Positions 23,452-35,995 of a DNA stretch of 64,000 nt are shown in pieces (the stretch's first letter is position 1; the number at the start of each line of letters is the position of its first letter). Position numbers and translations under genes: made by a program. Source of the stretch: Lycium barbarum (lineage: Eukaryota > Streptophyta > Magnoliopsida > Solanales > Solanaceae); assembly GCF_019175385.1 (NCBI RefSeq), contig NC_083338.1, positions 95,625,777 to 95,689,776 of the forward strand, given 5' to 3'. The notes beneath the pieces are model-generated. The model saw only the letters and a list, made by a program, of their open reading frames with translations. It had not been told where the DNA came from and did no database searches.

Positions 23452-25275
23452 CGTTGATCCTAATGTTTTGTCGTCCTCACAGTCCTTAAGAGTCCTGTAG
23501 GAAGCCTAAACGTAGTTGTTGCTGTGCAAAATTTTACTCCATGTAAAGTTGTGTGGGGCAGTGTTACTTTTAGACAAGTGGGTTGCTGGTCCCACCTAGC
23601 AACTCTATACCTCTCTATTTTTCTTCAAAATATCTCATTTTCTTTCTTACGGTTCTTCTTTTAAGCTTTTCATTTTCTCTTTCCTCTTCCTTCTTCATTT
23701 CCATGCTCGTTGGTGGCCATCCTCATTTTTCTTTTGGAAAAAAATACGTTATCCTTTGAATGAAGTTGGTCTCTAAGTCCTTGGATTCCCTTATTGATTG
23801 CCAATTATTGCTTTTTGATTAGTCTTTTTTAGGATTGGTTTTAGGCACGTTAGGTCTTGAAGGAAAAGTATGAATTATTGACTCCTCTTTGAAAAATGGA
23901 AATAAGTTAGAGTTTCACCATTTAAAATTACCAAGTCAATAAAAAGATTTTTTAATCGGTGAATTAAGCGGAGTAGTTCTTTAAATTTGGGCTTTGAGTT
24001 CCTCCATGTTTTTTCTCCATTCTTTTGGGTTTGACTTTGATGGTCTGGTCTCATTCTTTATTTTTTTCAACCCTTAATTTTTTTTTTAAAAGAAAAAAAG
24101 TTAAACTTTTCTCTAATAATTAAAGAACAACAAAGAAAATGTAGTGCTTTACTTAAAATAGTAAACCAACAAAAACTATCCAAAATAGAAAATGAAACAA
24201 AGATATAAAGGAGAAGGTGATTCAAGTGGCGGATAAAGAATAAAGAGGATAGCTGGGTTTAGCAACAAAGAAAAAAAAAGGAAAGGATATATAGTTGGTA
24301 TTTTAAAGATACGTTGGAATTTTGGTGGAATAAATTGTTTGGAATTTCAAGGCCACGGTCCACTTGTCAGATGATTTGTGGACAATTTTATTCATCACTT
24401 TTGAAATTCTATGATATACTTATTACAATTTACAAATACTTAAAGTAGAAATTATTGAGAGTGTTGAACATGAAAGCAGTGATATCAATCAAGATTGAAT
24501 TATCTTTCAAATCTCTTACTATATTTGGTTAATTGAGAATAAATATTATTAAGCATAAATTATATATGAAGAATAAATTATTCTTGAGGTTCATTTTGAT
24601 GAATTTAACTTTTCCTTAATTTCATCTAAAACTATATTTCAATCACCTTATTTAACCAGTGTAAAAATTTGCCACATGAAATTATAAATGAAATTAAAAC
24701 TTAAAAGACATCAAAATAAACATATTTCTCTCTATGAGTAAAGAAATTATATGCTCACAAAAAAGTGTAATGCAAATTATATTTCTTTAGTTAAATGTCT
24801 ATTTTTATATCTTGAAGTCTGGGCCTCATGAAACTAGTAAGCATATATTTTTGTAAATATTGAGCCAAGAAACACACAAATTGAGTGAGACAACATATCA
24901 CGCGTATTACTGTTATTTTCTTGTTACAAGTATTGAGTAAAAATTTGGTAGACTAAACACTAGGTTGCTCCCCTAAGCACTTTTAGTTCGAAAAGTCCTC
25001 TTTAAGAGTTTCGTCGAACAAAGAGAGAGCATGTTTTTTTACCAAAAATCTCCTTTTAGTAAGCAAGCCTTAACATACCTCGAGGTACAACTTAACTTCA
25101 ACTTCATGCTTTCTTCGAACCGTCTGATTCACAAGTTCACAATTTACATGAATATTAGGCTCAATTGCATCAATACATGCTTAAAGATTATAACTTTATT
25201 AACTTTACCTTAGGAATATTTATTTAAATCCTCTAACTTGTGAATTTTCACCAAGACGTGGGAACTATGTTAACA
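22931..25275. other. AT-rich spacer with (AT)n microsatellite
   Basis: No gene or recognisable transposon protein. Includes the (AT)n run at 23403-23449 and pyrimidine-rich stretches at 23615-23700 and 24040-24090. Short ORFs here have no family resemblance. Confidence 0.55.
23403..23449. repeat. (AT)n microsatellite
   Basis: 47 nt of perfect AT dinucleotide, about 23 units; likely polymorphic in length. Confidence 0.97.
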
Positions 25276-25369
25276 TGCTTCAATTTTGGAATTCAGTGGG
25301 TTAAAATCGTCATTAATAATGTTGCTTCAATTTTGGAATTCAGTGGGTTAAAATCGTCATTAATAATGT
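25276..25369 (+). repeat. Perfect 47-bp tandem duplication
   Basis: Two identical 47-bp units beginning TGCTTCAATTTTGG at 25276 and 25323, with no differences. In an otherwise old region this suggests a recent duplication or an assembly artefact. Confidence 0.95.
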
Positions 25370-26900
25370 TACTGATTGTAAAGTTCAATATCCAATAAAA
25401 AAATTCATTTTTTCCTCAAGCTTCAATATCAATGCCATAAATGGTTATTCACATTTCACCAATAAATTTCTAGTAGATGCATTTAACTAGTGTAATGATC
25501 CGCGCTTCGGGCAGTTATTAACATAAATCAAGATATAATTGAATCTTAAGTCATAATGTCCATTTCAATCATTAGGTGTGACTTTGAATAAAAAAAGAAA
25601 GAAAAAAAAGGAGAAGAAATAATATGTTAAAATCTGGGGATATATTAAACCTGCGCTGACCATTTTTTCTTTTCTTATCCAAGGCCTGTTTCTAATGAGT
25701 AAGAAATGATCTTCAAAGTTCCTTGTCATGATCTGTTATTTTCCATCCATCACTACTGACTAAGCAAGATAATATTTGAACTGGGTATTGGGTACTACCT
25801 CTTGTACTGATTTTAATTAGTGTTTGAAACCCCATAATTCTGAGACAATACAATACATAGAAATAGCTTCCAGAAGCTAAATGTCTCAAATTCAATTTCT
25901 ACAAAAAATGCCAAAGGAACAAATATGATTCAAATTACCGTAATGACAAAAACACATTAAAAAAATATCATTCATTCAAGAGTGGATATTAGCTATACTA
26001 AGGCTTGTATCTATTGAACCTATTGAAAAAGTGGGCAAATTCCTTCAACTAATAATTAACAAAATTAAGTGATTACAATTTATCAGAGTGAAAAGATATT
26101 ATATGAGTATCACTCAAAATTCATTGTGTAAGAAAGTATATGTATTTCAATAAAACATTGTGTTTAAGATCTCTTTTTTCATATATATTATCCAAGTTTT
26201 AGAATTCATACCATGTTGGAGGACAAATTCTATTCAAGTCCTATGGTTGCACTTACATATAAGTTAAACATTCATAACATTCCATGGAGAGACCCAAAAT
26301 TCAAATGACCCAAAAATGAAGCATTACGTAATAATGGATAAAAGGGAAAAAAATAATGAGAATAATACCTTGGATGTTGAGATTGATAATTTCCGCAGAC
26401 AATATTACTCTTCTTTTCTTCATTGGCCAAAGAAATTGATAAAAATTGCAAGAAATAATAGGATCTCAGTTTTCATTGGTCATCTAAATTGTTCAAACAC
26501 AGACATCACTGAAAGTGTATAATAAATTAATTTGTACTTTCTAGTTTGTACAATCAGGTCGAGGCAACTTTGGCAAGCATCAGACGCAAACATCAGATTC
26601 TCATGCTCTTTCAAATTGAAGACCTGGGCAATCTAAAAAGAACAACAAAATAAATCAATTAGAAAAAAAAAACTACAGATACTTAAACAATGAAATCAAA
26701 AGGACGAAAAAAAAAACTGAGCTTGAAATAAAGAATATGCAAATTCGTTCAAAAGCATCCTCAAAATGATATTGTGGAGACAACAAATAGAAGAATATAA
26801 ATCGGCAATGATATTGGATCTAAATATTTGCACGTTGTATTAACAATGTAAAGAGATATTTTCCACTACTATATAGTGTTGGAAATTTTACGGAAAATAC
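25370..26900. other. AT-rich spacer, possible DNA-transposon fragment
   Basis: No gene recognised. GTAATGATCCGCGCTTCGG near 25493 resembles the CG-rich edge motif of some plant DNA elements, and CTTTATTATAGATATAG near 27667 could be the other edge; this pairing is weak. A minus-strand ORF near 25713-25895 shows no known family. Confidence 0.35.
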
Positions 26901-26987
26901 TTCATCACGAACACTTGTAGGGGCTTCTCTTCATCACGAACACTTGTAAGGACTTCTCTTCAACACGAACACTTGTAGGAACTTTTT
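26901..26987 (+). repeat. 29-bp x 3 tandem repeat
   Basis: Units start at 26901, 26930 and 26959 (TTCATCACGAACACTTGTA core). It abuts the left end of the MITE. Confidence 0.9.
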
Positions 26988-26991
26988 CTAA

Positions 26992-27268
26992 GTATTATCT
27001 CAAAAAGAATTGGTGATAAACCAATTCTAACGTTATCATATTGATTGGCATTTCTAATTCTCATTAACTGTTTCAATGTTTTAACGACAATTACCTTTAT
27101 TCTTTGACATCTTTATGGTATTAAAGGCTGTAATGAGAGAAATGATGGTCACTTAATGTTATTCAATTCACATAATCAAAACATTGAAATAGTTAATCAG
27201 AAATAGAAATGCCAATCAATATGATAACGTTAGAATTGGTTTATCACCAATTCTTTTTGAGATAGTAC
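26992..27268. mobile_element. MITE with about 90-bp terminal inverted repeats
   Basis: The arms (26992-27082 and 27177-27268) are near-perfect inverted repeats: the left begins GTATTATCTCAAAAAGAA, and the right, read on the minus strand, begins GTACTATCTCAAAAAGAA. A central loop of about 94 bp has no ORF. Both sides carry TAA (26989-26991 and 27269-27271), the trinucleotide duplication of PIF/Harbinger (Tourist-like) elements. The small size and lack of coding fit a MITE moved by another element's transposase. A transcript would form a long hairpin. Confidence 0.8.
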
Positions 27269-27271
27269 TAA

Positions 27272-27827
27272 ATATAACCTTTGTATTAAATTCAATTGAC
27301 CAGGTCTTTTAATTATTTTGAGATACTAAAAAAATTAATATTTTTCTAACATATAGCAGATGCATATCTGCTTGCTTGATGGTATCATTTAAGTCAAGAT
27401 TTCACTGGCTAATTACCCCAGCATGGCAGCTTGAGCGTTCAGTAGAGTAAGTGCAAATTAAAGTGTGGTTAGTGGTATGATAAATTCTCTTAAAAGGGGC
27501 AGTTTCATCTCCTTTTAATGAGAATTTATTACGTGTATTTTTGGGGTTTTTAATATAGCACATAAATTGAAGAAATATGAGAAAAAATTAAAAAGAAAAA
27601 GGAGAAAAAAGATAAATAGTATTCTAGGCCATAGAGAGGTGTCACATCACCTTGTCTATGCCTAACTTTATTATAGATATAGATTAGTACTTGAAGCATC
27701 ATAACAACACTATTTTATCAAGTCCAAGTTGTTGAGTTAATTTTAGGATCCAAATCTATAAAATCAATTATCAATTACTCAATTCGTAATTTAAATCTAA
27801 TTTCTATTTGAAATTAGAAATAACTGT
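27272..27827. other. AT-rich spacer with a hairpin
   Basis: No gene. At 27480-27531 an inverted repeat (ATAAATTCTCTTAAAAGGGG with complement CTCCTTTTAATGAGAATTTA) could form a stem of about 20 bp with two or three mismatches. The last nine bases, AATAACTGT (27819-27827), are the left duplication of E2. Confidence 0.5.
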
Positions 27828-30800
27828 AGCGAGTTGATATTTTTTCCGATTCGCATTTGCACTTGCCTCATTTAAAAAGGAAAGTGTCCCGGGGAAGTAC
27901 GGTTGTCAATCATACCGGGAAAAAGGAAAAATATACCTCTACGTGATGGTACTCTAGATGGATATTGTTTAGAGTCGCCACCTAATTTTTAGGAAATTAG
28001 GAAAAACCAATTCGAAAAGGGTTCTTTTAAAACGGCTAAATTTTAAAAGAAACCTAATCTAACCAAAGTATGGGTAAGGATTCTGGTGATCTCCCGGGGA
28101 AGGTGTTAGGCACCCCGGTATTAAAGATCCGTAGAATACGGTTGACCTACGGGTTCTAATAGTATGCCTTGTGAATATAAATTGTTTTTGATAAAAATTG
28201 CTTTTGTTTTAGATTCCCGCAATAAAAGGTTAGTCATTCTTGCAAAATACAATTCTTTCAAGAAATAAAAGTGGTAAAATTTTGCTCAAAATTAAGCGTT
28301 TTGGGTTTCGGACTAGAACACCTAGGTTAAAACCCGAAAGCGTTTAACCTAAGTACAATACTACGTAAGTCCACCCAATTTTGTTTTAAGTTTTAAAAGA
28401 GTTTTATTAAGTGTAAAAAAAATAGTTTAAGGCGTACTATTATTAACCATTTGTTAACCATATTTTACATTTTTAGATTTTTTAGCCATTTCTTAGTTTA
28501 AGAGTCCGAGTTATTAAAATAGTCAAACAGTCCCATAAAGTCTCAAATATGTTCGCAGTCAGTCCATCAGGTAACTAATAGTAGTCCACAGGTTTTTAAA
28601 TGTCCAAATCAGTCCTCCAATATTATAAAATCAATCAGTTTTCATCCAAGTTATCAAAACGATCTTAATTTTTGAGGAGACATTATACAAGCTACAGCGA
28701 TTTCCAAAATTAGTTTGCAAGGTTTATAATAATCAAGTTTTAGCGACTCTAATTACGTGATAATCAATTGAGGCTTCCAATAAACACATTTCCTCAATTT
28801 TGACAAATAAATAATAAGAGATAGGGAGTTGGGCCTACCAAGCCCAACAGAATAAATGCATATAAAATTTATCCGCTCCAAGTTATGCTCCAATGCATAT
28901 GGTCGTCCATGGTTGAGGTTGACTCTAAATGGAGTTGGTGGGCCTCGTTGGACCCACCAATGAATAGGGATTTTACAAAATAGAGAGGTATGACATAATT
29001 AGTACTAGGACATAAATTTAATTACATAGCCACAAATATGAATTACAAAGCAATTGGGCTAGGCCCATAATATTAACTAAAAGGGGAAGGCTCATTTTAT
29101 GCAAAAGGACATAAATTAAAAGAATCCCAGCTGAACTCAACGTCTAGGCCCAAAACTGGCCTAATTTCTCAACTGAACACATGTGCTTGTATTTTTCTAA
29201 GTGTTGAAACATCAATATACTAATATACTAGGTGATATACACATATGTAGAGAGCAAAACCCTCTAAAGGGGCATACCCTCTACATATATTTGCTATAGA
29301 TTGAGTATTTCTCAAGTTTTTCCCTCAGATTATTCAAGAAATCTATCCAATGACATTAACTTTCCAAAGAATACCCAGAACCCAAACAGCTATACAGACA
29401 AATGAATAGAACAAGTCTTAGACAGGTAATCCAATAGCACACAAGTGACTGAAGGTCTGCAATTTAGGCTAACAAATAAGCATCTTAAACACAATGTATT
29501 GTATAGATTTTGAGGTTAAACAAATACTTAAGGTCCAAGATTAAAACACTATAGAATAGGGTCAGTTTTCAATCAACAAGAGTCTTCAACTTTCCAGTCT
29601 TAAGGGAGTAGAAATGCAGCTTAAGCAAATACAGTACATAGGCACAATTTCAGTCCAAAGCTTAGTCAACTCGAGGAAAATTAGGGACAAAATAAGCACA
29701 TAAGTTTCATGTTTTCAAACTATAATTTCTAAACTGTTTCTCAAGGTTTAAACTCACAGCTTCTCATTGTCAACTTAAAGTGAATCATTTTACAAGCTGA
29801 GGCAGTTTTGAGCAAGTATCAGGCAGGAAGAAACCATAAGAAACCAGCAGTTATGGCTTATACAACTAAGAAGGAAAGCAGGAGGTGCAGCATGGTCTAG
29901 CAGGTTTCCCTAATCAAATGGTCATGTCGAAATCAAACAAGGTCCAAGAGATGCTCAATATCACAAAGGGTTCAAAACCAATTAGCCATATCAAGCAAAT
30001 TGGATAGTGATCAGTTTAAGCAATAACAGGAAAGGCAACTTCATATTTTCAAGGAAGAAGGCTCACAATCTTATCTTTCAAAGTGTCTCTAGCAATCAGT
30101 TTTTAGCCTGAACAACAAATCCTGAACTTTACAATTATCATTTTCAAGTGTTTAGCTTTCCGAGTAAGTTTTCAGCCTCTAAATGTGATAAAACAGTCAA
30201 GTATAGGTGAGGAAAATCAATATATAGTCAACCCAGTAACACATGCACACACAGAGTTCCTTCTTCTCTTTTCCAAGTCAATTCAAATTTTCAAAGTGTC
30301 TTGCAGTGTGTCTTTTAACTTATCAAAAGTACTACTAACTTTATGCAAAGATTTAAATGAATGCAAGTTGTAACTTCACAAAATGCCCTAATTTCTACAA
30401 ATAATGCCTAGTTTGATCCAAAGAAACAGTCTTATGCCAAATTTGCGATCCAACAGGTAACCAAACAGTTCTGGTTTTTCATAGTTTCACAGAAAGGGGT
30501 TTTCAATTCTCATTTTTTGGCCAAACAACTTATTAACTAACTCAGTAATAGACAAACAAATTATGATCCAATATTTCCGATCTACAACTTATTCTGAGTT
30601 GCAAAGCAACAACATATAGAGGCGGTTATGACAAAGAACAAACTCTTATTCAATTTTTAAAATTCAGGTGCAAGAGATAAACAGGTTGCAAGTTTACAAG
30701 ATAGCACTCAATCACAATTTGTCATTCCAAGGTCAAAAAAAGTTCATCCTTACAGCTTCTAATCCTAAAAGGCCATGACAGTCTCAGTTTTCCTATTTTA

Positions 30801-32367
30801 GGATCAAACAAGTCCATATTTTCCTTTTTAATCCTTAAGAGTTAACTTTTACAAATGACAGATCCAATTTCCAAAGATGAATCCAAAAATGTGTCAAACT
30901 AATAAGTGGGGCACACAGCAATATTTAAAAGCCAATTTTTCCTAAATTGACCAAACTGGTCCCATGGAATAACTAAATGAACTTAGCTTAATCTGAAGCA
31001 AATTACAAGGCAAGTTTTCATTTCATTCTTGTTCTCTAAACCTCATAACCAATCAAATTTTCACAAGAGTTGCTAGGTTTAGGGAAAATTTTTAATAAGA
31101 ACTCATGATTCTATTTTGAGGTCTGAGAAAGACCTGGAGCTAGGCACACCCTAAGTCACAACAAAGGTCAAGCATGCAGGTTCATTTTTTCCAGTACTTT
31201 TCAGTCTCACAAGCGTTATTCAACAAGTGAGGATTTCAGTTTTTCAAAAGAGTTCAAAACAATATCAATTTATAGACACAGACAAGCAAACAAGATAGAA
31301 TTAAGCATTTCAGACTCAGCAGCCTATCACAAGTTATAAAGCCAAAGTGATCAAGTAATTTTGACACAGAAAAAGAATTTTTCTCCAACTTTGAAATTTC
31401 AGGTTCATGGAAACAAGTAAATAGCAAGTCACAATATAGTATACAACCATAGTTAACACTTTTAAGGTCCAAACAAACTCATTTTTGTCTTTTAGTCCTT
31501 ATAAAATCAAATAACAGGTTTCAATTAGTCCTATTATTGACAACTTTTTGACTTCAAATCCTTTCAAATTGTATGCTTGGTATTTATTGGACTACTCAAT
31601 CAAATCAGCAAGTTGTGATACTTATTTAGTCCTATCTTCTAAAACAATAAGGATACTTAACAACTTTCAGAATTCCAATCCACAAATCCATTTTCCAGAT
31701 ATAACTTAAAACCATTTCTACCAAAACTGTAAACATACTAACAATATTTCAAGTTATCCAAACATTTAGTTAATAGTTAAACCACATCTTATTAGTTTAG
31801 ATAGTAAAAGGGACTGGGTGGGATCAACAGTCCAAAACAAGCTCAAAATATTCAGTTTTCACAAGAAGCAACATCCAGAGTTAACAAATGACTTCTTGCC
31901 TTATTTTTAGAGGAACATATCACTCAAAACAGTGCTTCACATATCAAACAAGTGTATTACTTTAAAATGAATCAAATAATACACAATGATCACATTTAAC
32001 TAGACTAAAACCAAATTGAGCCAAACACCTACAAATACTAATTCCAGATTTTCAAAAAATAGCCTCATTTCAACTAATATAACACCATCTCAATGAAACA
32101 ACTCAAATATCCAAGACATAATACTTAGACTATACCCCCACCCTTTACTTCTTTTTCTCATTTTTTATGAACCTAACAAGTTATAAAATTTACTTAACAC
32201 TAACTTATTCAACTTTTAACTTATTTTCCTATAACTTTAGATAACAAAACAGAATCTAGTACAACAAAGTAAGAACAGTAGTTTACAAGATTTATGTACT
32301 AAGTAAGCAAGAAACAGTAAAAATACTCAAAATTTAAAGTAATGTAGAGCTTGAAAAAAAGGGGTTA

Positions 32368-32665
32368 CCTTTTGTAGAGGCAACCTAAATACAAAAGGGA
32401 GGTCGAAATTATTCACTTCAAGTATTCAAAACCCTTCTTTGTCTTCCCAAAACCTCTTTTTATATTTTTCTTTTTCTTCTTCTTATATATATGTTTATAT
32501 ATTGAGTGAATATTCTTGTATCTCTACAGTATTTTTGTAAAACGGTTTTTGTATATATATCTCAATAGTGTATATTTTGTATCTCTCTTGTATTTACAGT
32601 TTTTGTGTCCAAATTTCCCAAAAAAGGTCCTTAATTCCAACTTCTAAACTTGCTATTTATAGAAT
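32368..32665 (-). promoter_or_regulatory. Putative minus-strand promoter, leader and splice donor in E2
   Basis: On the minus strand, ATTCTATAAATAGC (32652-32665) is a strong plant TATA box. About 290 nt downstream, CTACAAAAG|GTAACC is a good splice donor at 32369/32368, followed by kilobases of AT-rich DNA. E1 has the same order, spacing and donor hexamer CAAAAG. Confidence 0.4.
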
Positions 32666-33272
32666 TCTCTAGCTTAGGGAATCCTAGGATGTAAAAAGGA
32701 CACCTCACCCTAAAATTCCCTCCAAATCCTAAAAATAGTACTATCCTCAGAAAATTCGAAATCCCCACATAAGACACAAAATCCAATCAATTTTGTACCC
32801 TAAAATCTAAAACAAAAAAAAAAACAAAAAACTGAAAAATCACAGATAATACATCACAGCTATATCCTAACAGTAACAATGTACTAAATAGTACAATTGG
32901 ATAAAATCCCTAATTTGTGTACTATAATGAAGAAAAATACCTAGAAAGTATTCCCTAGGTTTTTGTTTCAGTGTAATAGGGTGCACAAGATAGCTAAGGG
33001 CTCAAGGCCCCGCCCATGGCAACCCTATTACAACAAAAACCCGAGTAACGTTCCTAAATGAATCGATTAAGTATACAAAAAATGGAAATCGAAGGAAAAT
33101 AAACCTGTAAACCATGAAAGTACATGGTCAAGGTCAAAACCCTTCAAGAAATTAGCGAAAATCATCCCAAAATTGCCACGAGTTGTAAGCACTGTATAAA
33201 TCCTAGAGAAATTGCCCAAATCGCCTGATGAAGGTGATTAGGGTGATGGGTTAACGAGAAATAAAGTTATGT

Positions 33273-33304
33273 GGTGAGAAGTTAGTTTTTACAAACTTCT
33301 CACC
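33273..33304. other. Perfect 11-bp hairpin in E2
   Basis: GGTGAGAAGTT, 10-nt loop, AACTTCTCACC, with no mismatch. It lies about 490 bp from E2's right end. Confidence 0.8.
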
Positions 33305-33801
33305 CCATTTTTATGAACTTATGACCACTAAAGTTTTTAAACTTAAAACATAGCCCACCCCCTGGCCCCACCCTGTTTTAATAATTATAAACTATATATT
33401 ATAAAACTTATATCATTAAATAAAATAACTATTTAGGCAAATTAAAATTTAAAACTTGCAAAGTTAAACAATTATCTTTAAAACAAGCCCAATATTGATA
33501 TAGATCTGGGTAATATTTTAAAAATGTAAAAAATGCAATAAGAATGAGCCGTAGTTAATACGTTGTTTAAATTAACGATTTCCCCCAACTAGACAGAGCG
33601 GGATGAAAGTAAATAACTCGTATTTATTATATTCGGAAAAAAATTAGGAAATAATAATTAAATGTCATTTTTGCAATTTTCTCGGGATTTTGAAATTTTA
33701 ATTTTTAAAGGGTATATCCTTACCCCGTCGTTGACTCGGGAAATTTGAAAACTCAAAATACGCATCTTGTAAGGTGAAAATTAGGTGTCAACAATAACTG
33801 T

Positions 33802-34640
33802 CCCAATAATATTAATAATTTAAAAGAATATAGGAAGATAAGCTAAAGAGGAAGGAAAAATTCACATAAAGAGTGTTAGTCGCGAGAACAAGTGCACCGA
33901 AATACAAAAATTATTTGCCTGCATTCTGAACCCCTTTATACCAAATCCTTAGCTTCAGTTTGTATTAATTTATATAAAGAGATTATTACAAAAATATATA
34001 AAAATAAATTCATAATTACCATAAGTAAAAATACTACTCAACTTTAAAAATAAGCAACAAACAATTTACAAACCATATACAACCTCTAAGAAATTCACAA
34101 AATTAGGGATTTTGTCTTCTCTTTCATACAAATCATATCCGCTACTGTCCACATTCAACCCAACGCCACGGCTCTACTGTCGACTGTCACTGCTCCGCAA
34201 AAAAATCGGGAAGCTTCTCTCCCATTAATTTTTTTCGTTTTTTATCGGTGTTCCAATTCCATCCGCCGACACTGTCCATTGCTTTTTTTCTTTATCGGAG
34301 TTTTTTTCCCACTAGAATTCTCTCCCATGGCTTTGAAACTTCTTATCTCTATGTATAGCTAGTATATCATTGTATATCAATGTATGTCATGTGTATGGTA
34401 ATGTATGCGCTTGACATACACATAACATACAACGATAAACATATAATATACAAGATATACATATGGTATGTTTATAATATACAATGATATACACACTTGT
34501 ATATCATTGTATGTAATTGTGTTTGTGTGTATTCCATTGGATGTATAGTGTGATATGTATAATATACAAAAACATACACCAATTATACACCATATAATAC
34601 ATCCATTCCACTTTCAACGTACTGCTACAAACCACTATAA
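33802..34640. other. AT-rich spacer, TATACA-rich
   Basis: No gene. 34350-34600 is dense in TGTATATCATTGTAT-like phrases on both strands, a simple-sequence-derived region. Confidence 0.5.
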
Positions 34641-35995
34641 CCACTACTCATTCCACCATAATGATGCGAAAATCACTTTTATGATAGAAAAAAAAGAGTT
34701 TTATTGGAGCTAGATTTATCCTGATCTATTCCGGAGCTATTTCAAACCTATTCATATTCATGATTTAATTGAATAGTCTTACTCATTTTTCAAGTACAAG
34801 CTGCCTCTTCATGCGAGTACTATTTCATATGTATTCGTGTCCCTTTTGTCGGAGGGCTACACCTTTATTGTGGATGTAGGTACAGACTTTCAGGGTGGCG
34901 CAAATCCTCGCTAGGCAATCCTCTCTTCTCCCTTACTTTTGGTAAGCCTCATTACTACAGGGGGCACTTTTGTATATGACATGAATTATTCTATTTTTGG
35001 GTAGAGTCAGGGACTTGTCCCGGTTCTTTTTCAATTCATGCAAGTCATAGAGTCTCCATAGATATTATTGTCATGTCATTTCTCATTTTGTTGCTTTCAA
35101 ACGTGGCCTCGATATGGCTTTTATGAATACATTTACTTTGGATTATAATTTCATACTTATTTAAAAGTTCAATTTTTTAATGAAATGTTTCCTCTTCCTC
35201 TTTCACGTACAAGTCATGCTCAAGAATGTATGTAATATATCGATCCGCTTGGTCAAGTTAAGGCATCGAGTATCGGTCCGTCTATCAAGGATTTGTGGTG
35301 TGACAAGACGATTTAGACAAACGACTAATGAACCACCAACAGAGAAGACGTGTTGGCTAACGACTCCAATGCTCTGCAATATTTATTTAGCAGGAACAAC
35401 ATGGTGTTTATATGTTTAACATTATATTCACCTGTTTGAGCTTATTTGATACTATGATACATATTCTGATGTAGTTGTTTTATAATTGTTAGAAGTTTTA
35501 TTATGTCATATTATGTCATTATGCACTACAGATTTTCAAAACTTGTCTTAGGGGTAACACTGAGGCTGGTCGAGGATCTTATTGGAACATTTCGATTCAT
35601 CGTTTACTGCTCTATGTATATACTGTCGAGGAAGACATAGTTACAGACCACTTAGTTGCTCGTCTAGTTACATTAGTTGAGGTGATCCATGTACCAGTTT
35701 GTGGAGGCGCCATGAGTTCTTATCTTAATCTTTCAGTCTTGTTATTTATTTTCGAGCTGTGGCTCATATCTTTGTATTGTAGATCTTTAGATTGCTAAAT
35801 GACTTAGCAGATTTGGGTATTTGTAGTTCACAATTGTTGTTTATACTCTTCTTTCCCTATTATGATACGGTAACACCTTTTCTATTGAAATTATTTTTGT
35901 ATTTTTGTAGACTTAGCATAGCCGGTATTCCTGGCGTGGGATAGATGCTCTTTTGGTGCCGACCATGACTTGAGTGCTAGATTTGGGTCGTGACA
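34640..35995 (+). mobile_element. Eroded gypsy-type LTR
   Basis: Blocks in LTR order survive: GGTACAGACTTTCAGGGTGGCGCA (34878 onward), a GGTAGAGTCAGGGACTTGTCCC block near 35000, and the terminus GATTTGGGTCGTGACA at 35995. The CAGTAC hairpin is no longer clear. The left limit is uncertain. No primer site follows, so it is a 3' or solo LTR. Confidence 0.55.

Larger units (their letters stand above)
27828..33792. mobile_element. Large non-coding repeat element E2 with 9-bp TSD (Mutator-like?)
   Basis: The 5,965-bp element is bounded by the 9-bp direct repeat AATAACTGT (27819-27827 and 33793-33801). Nine-base duplications are characteristic of Mutator-like elements. Its right end, TTAGGTGTCAAC, matches that of E1, and the region 27970-28180 is homologous to E1's start. 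Terminal inverted repeats are weak (GTTGATATTTTTTCC near 27833; GTTGACACCTAATTTTC at the other end). The interior is AT-rich with no transposase or other protein. A minus-strand TATA, leader and splice donor lie at 32368-32665. Confidence 0.6.

Noticed and set aside
25713..25895. Minus-strand 60-codon ORF with protein-like composition
   Set aside because: I could match it to no family, and there is no supporting splice or promoter signal.
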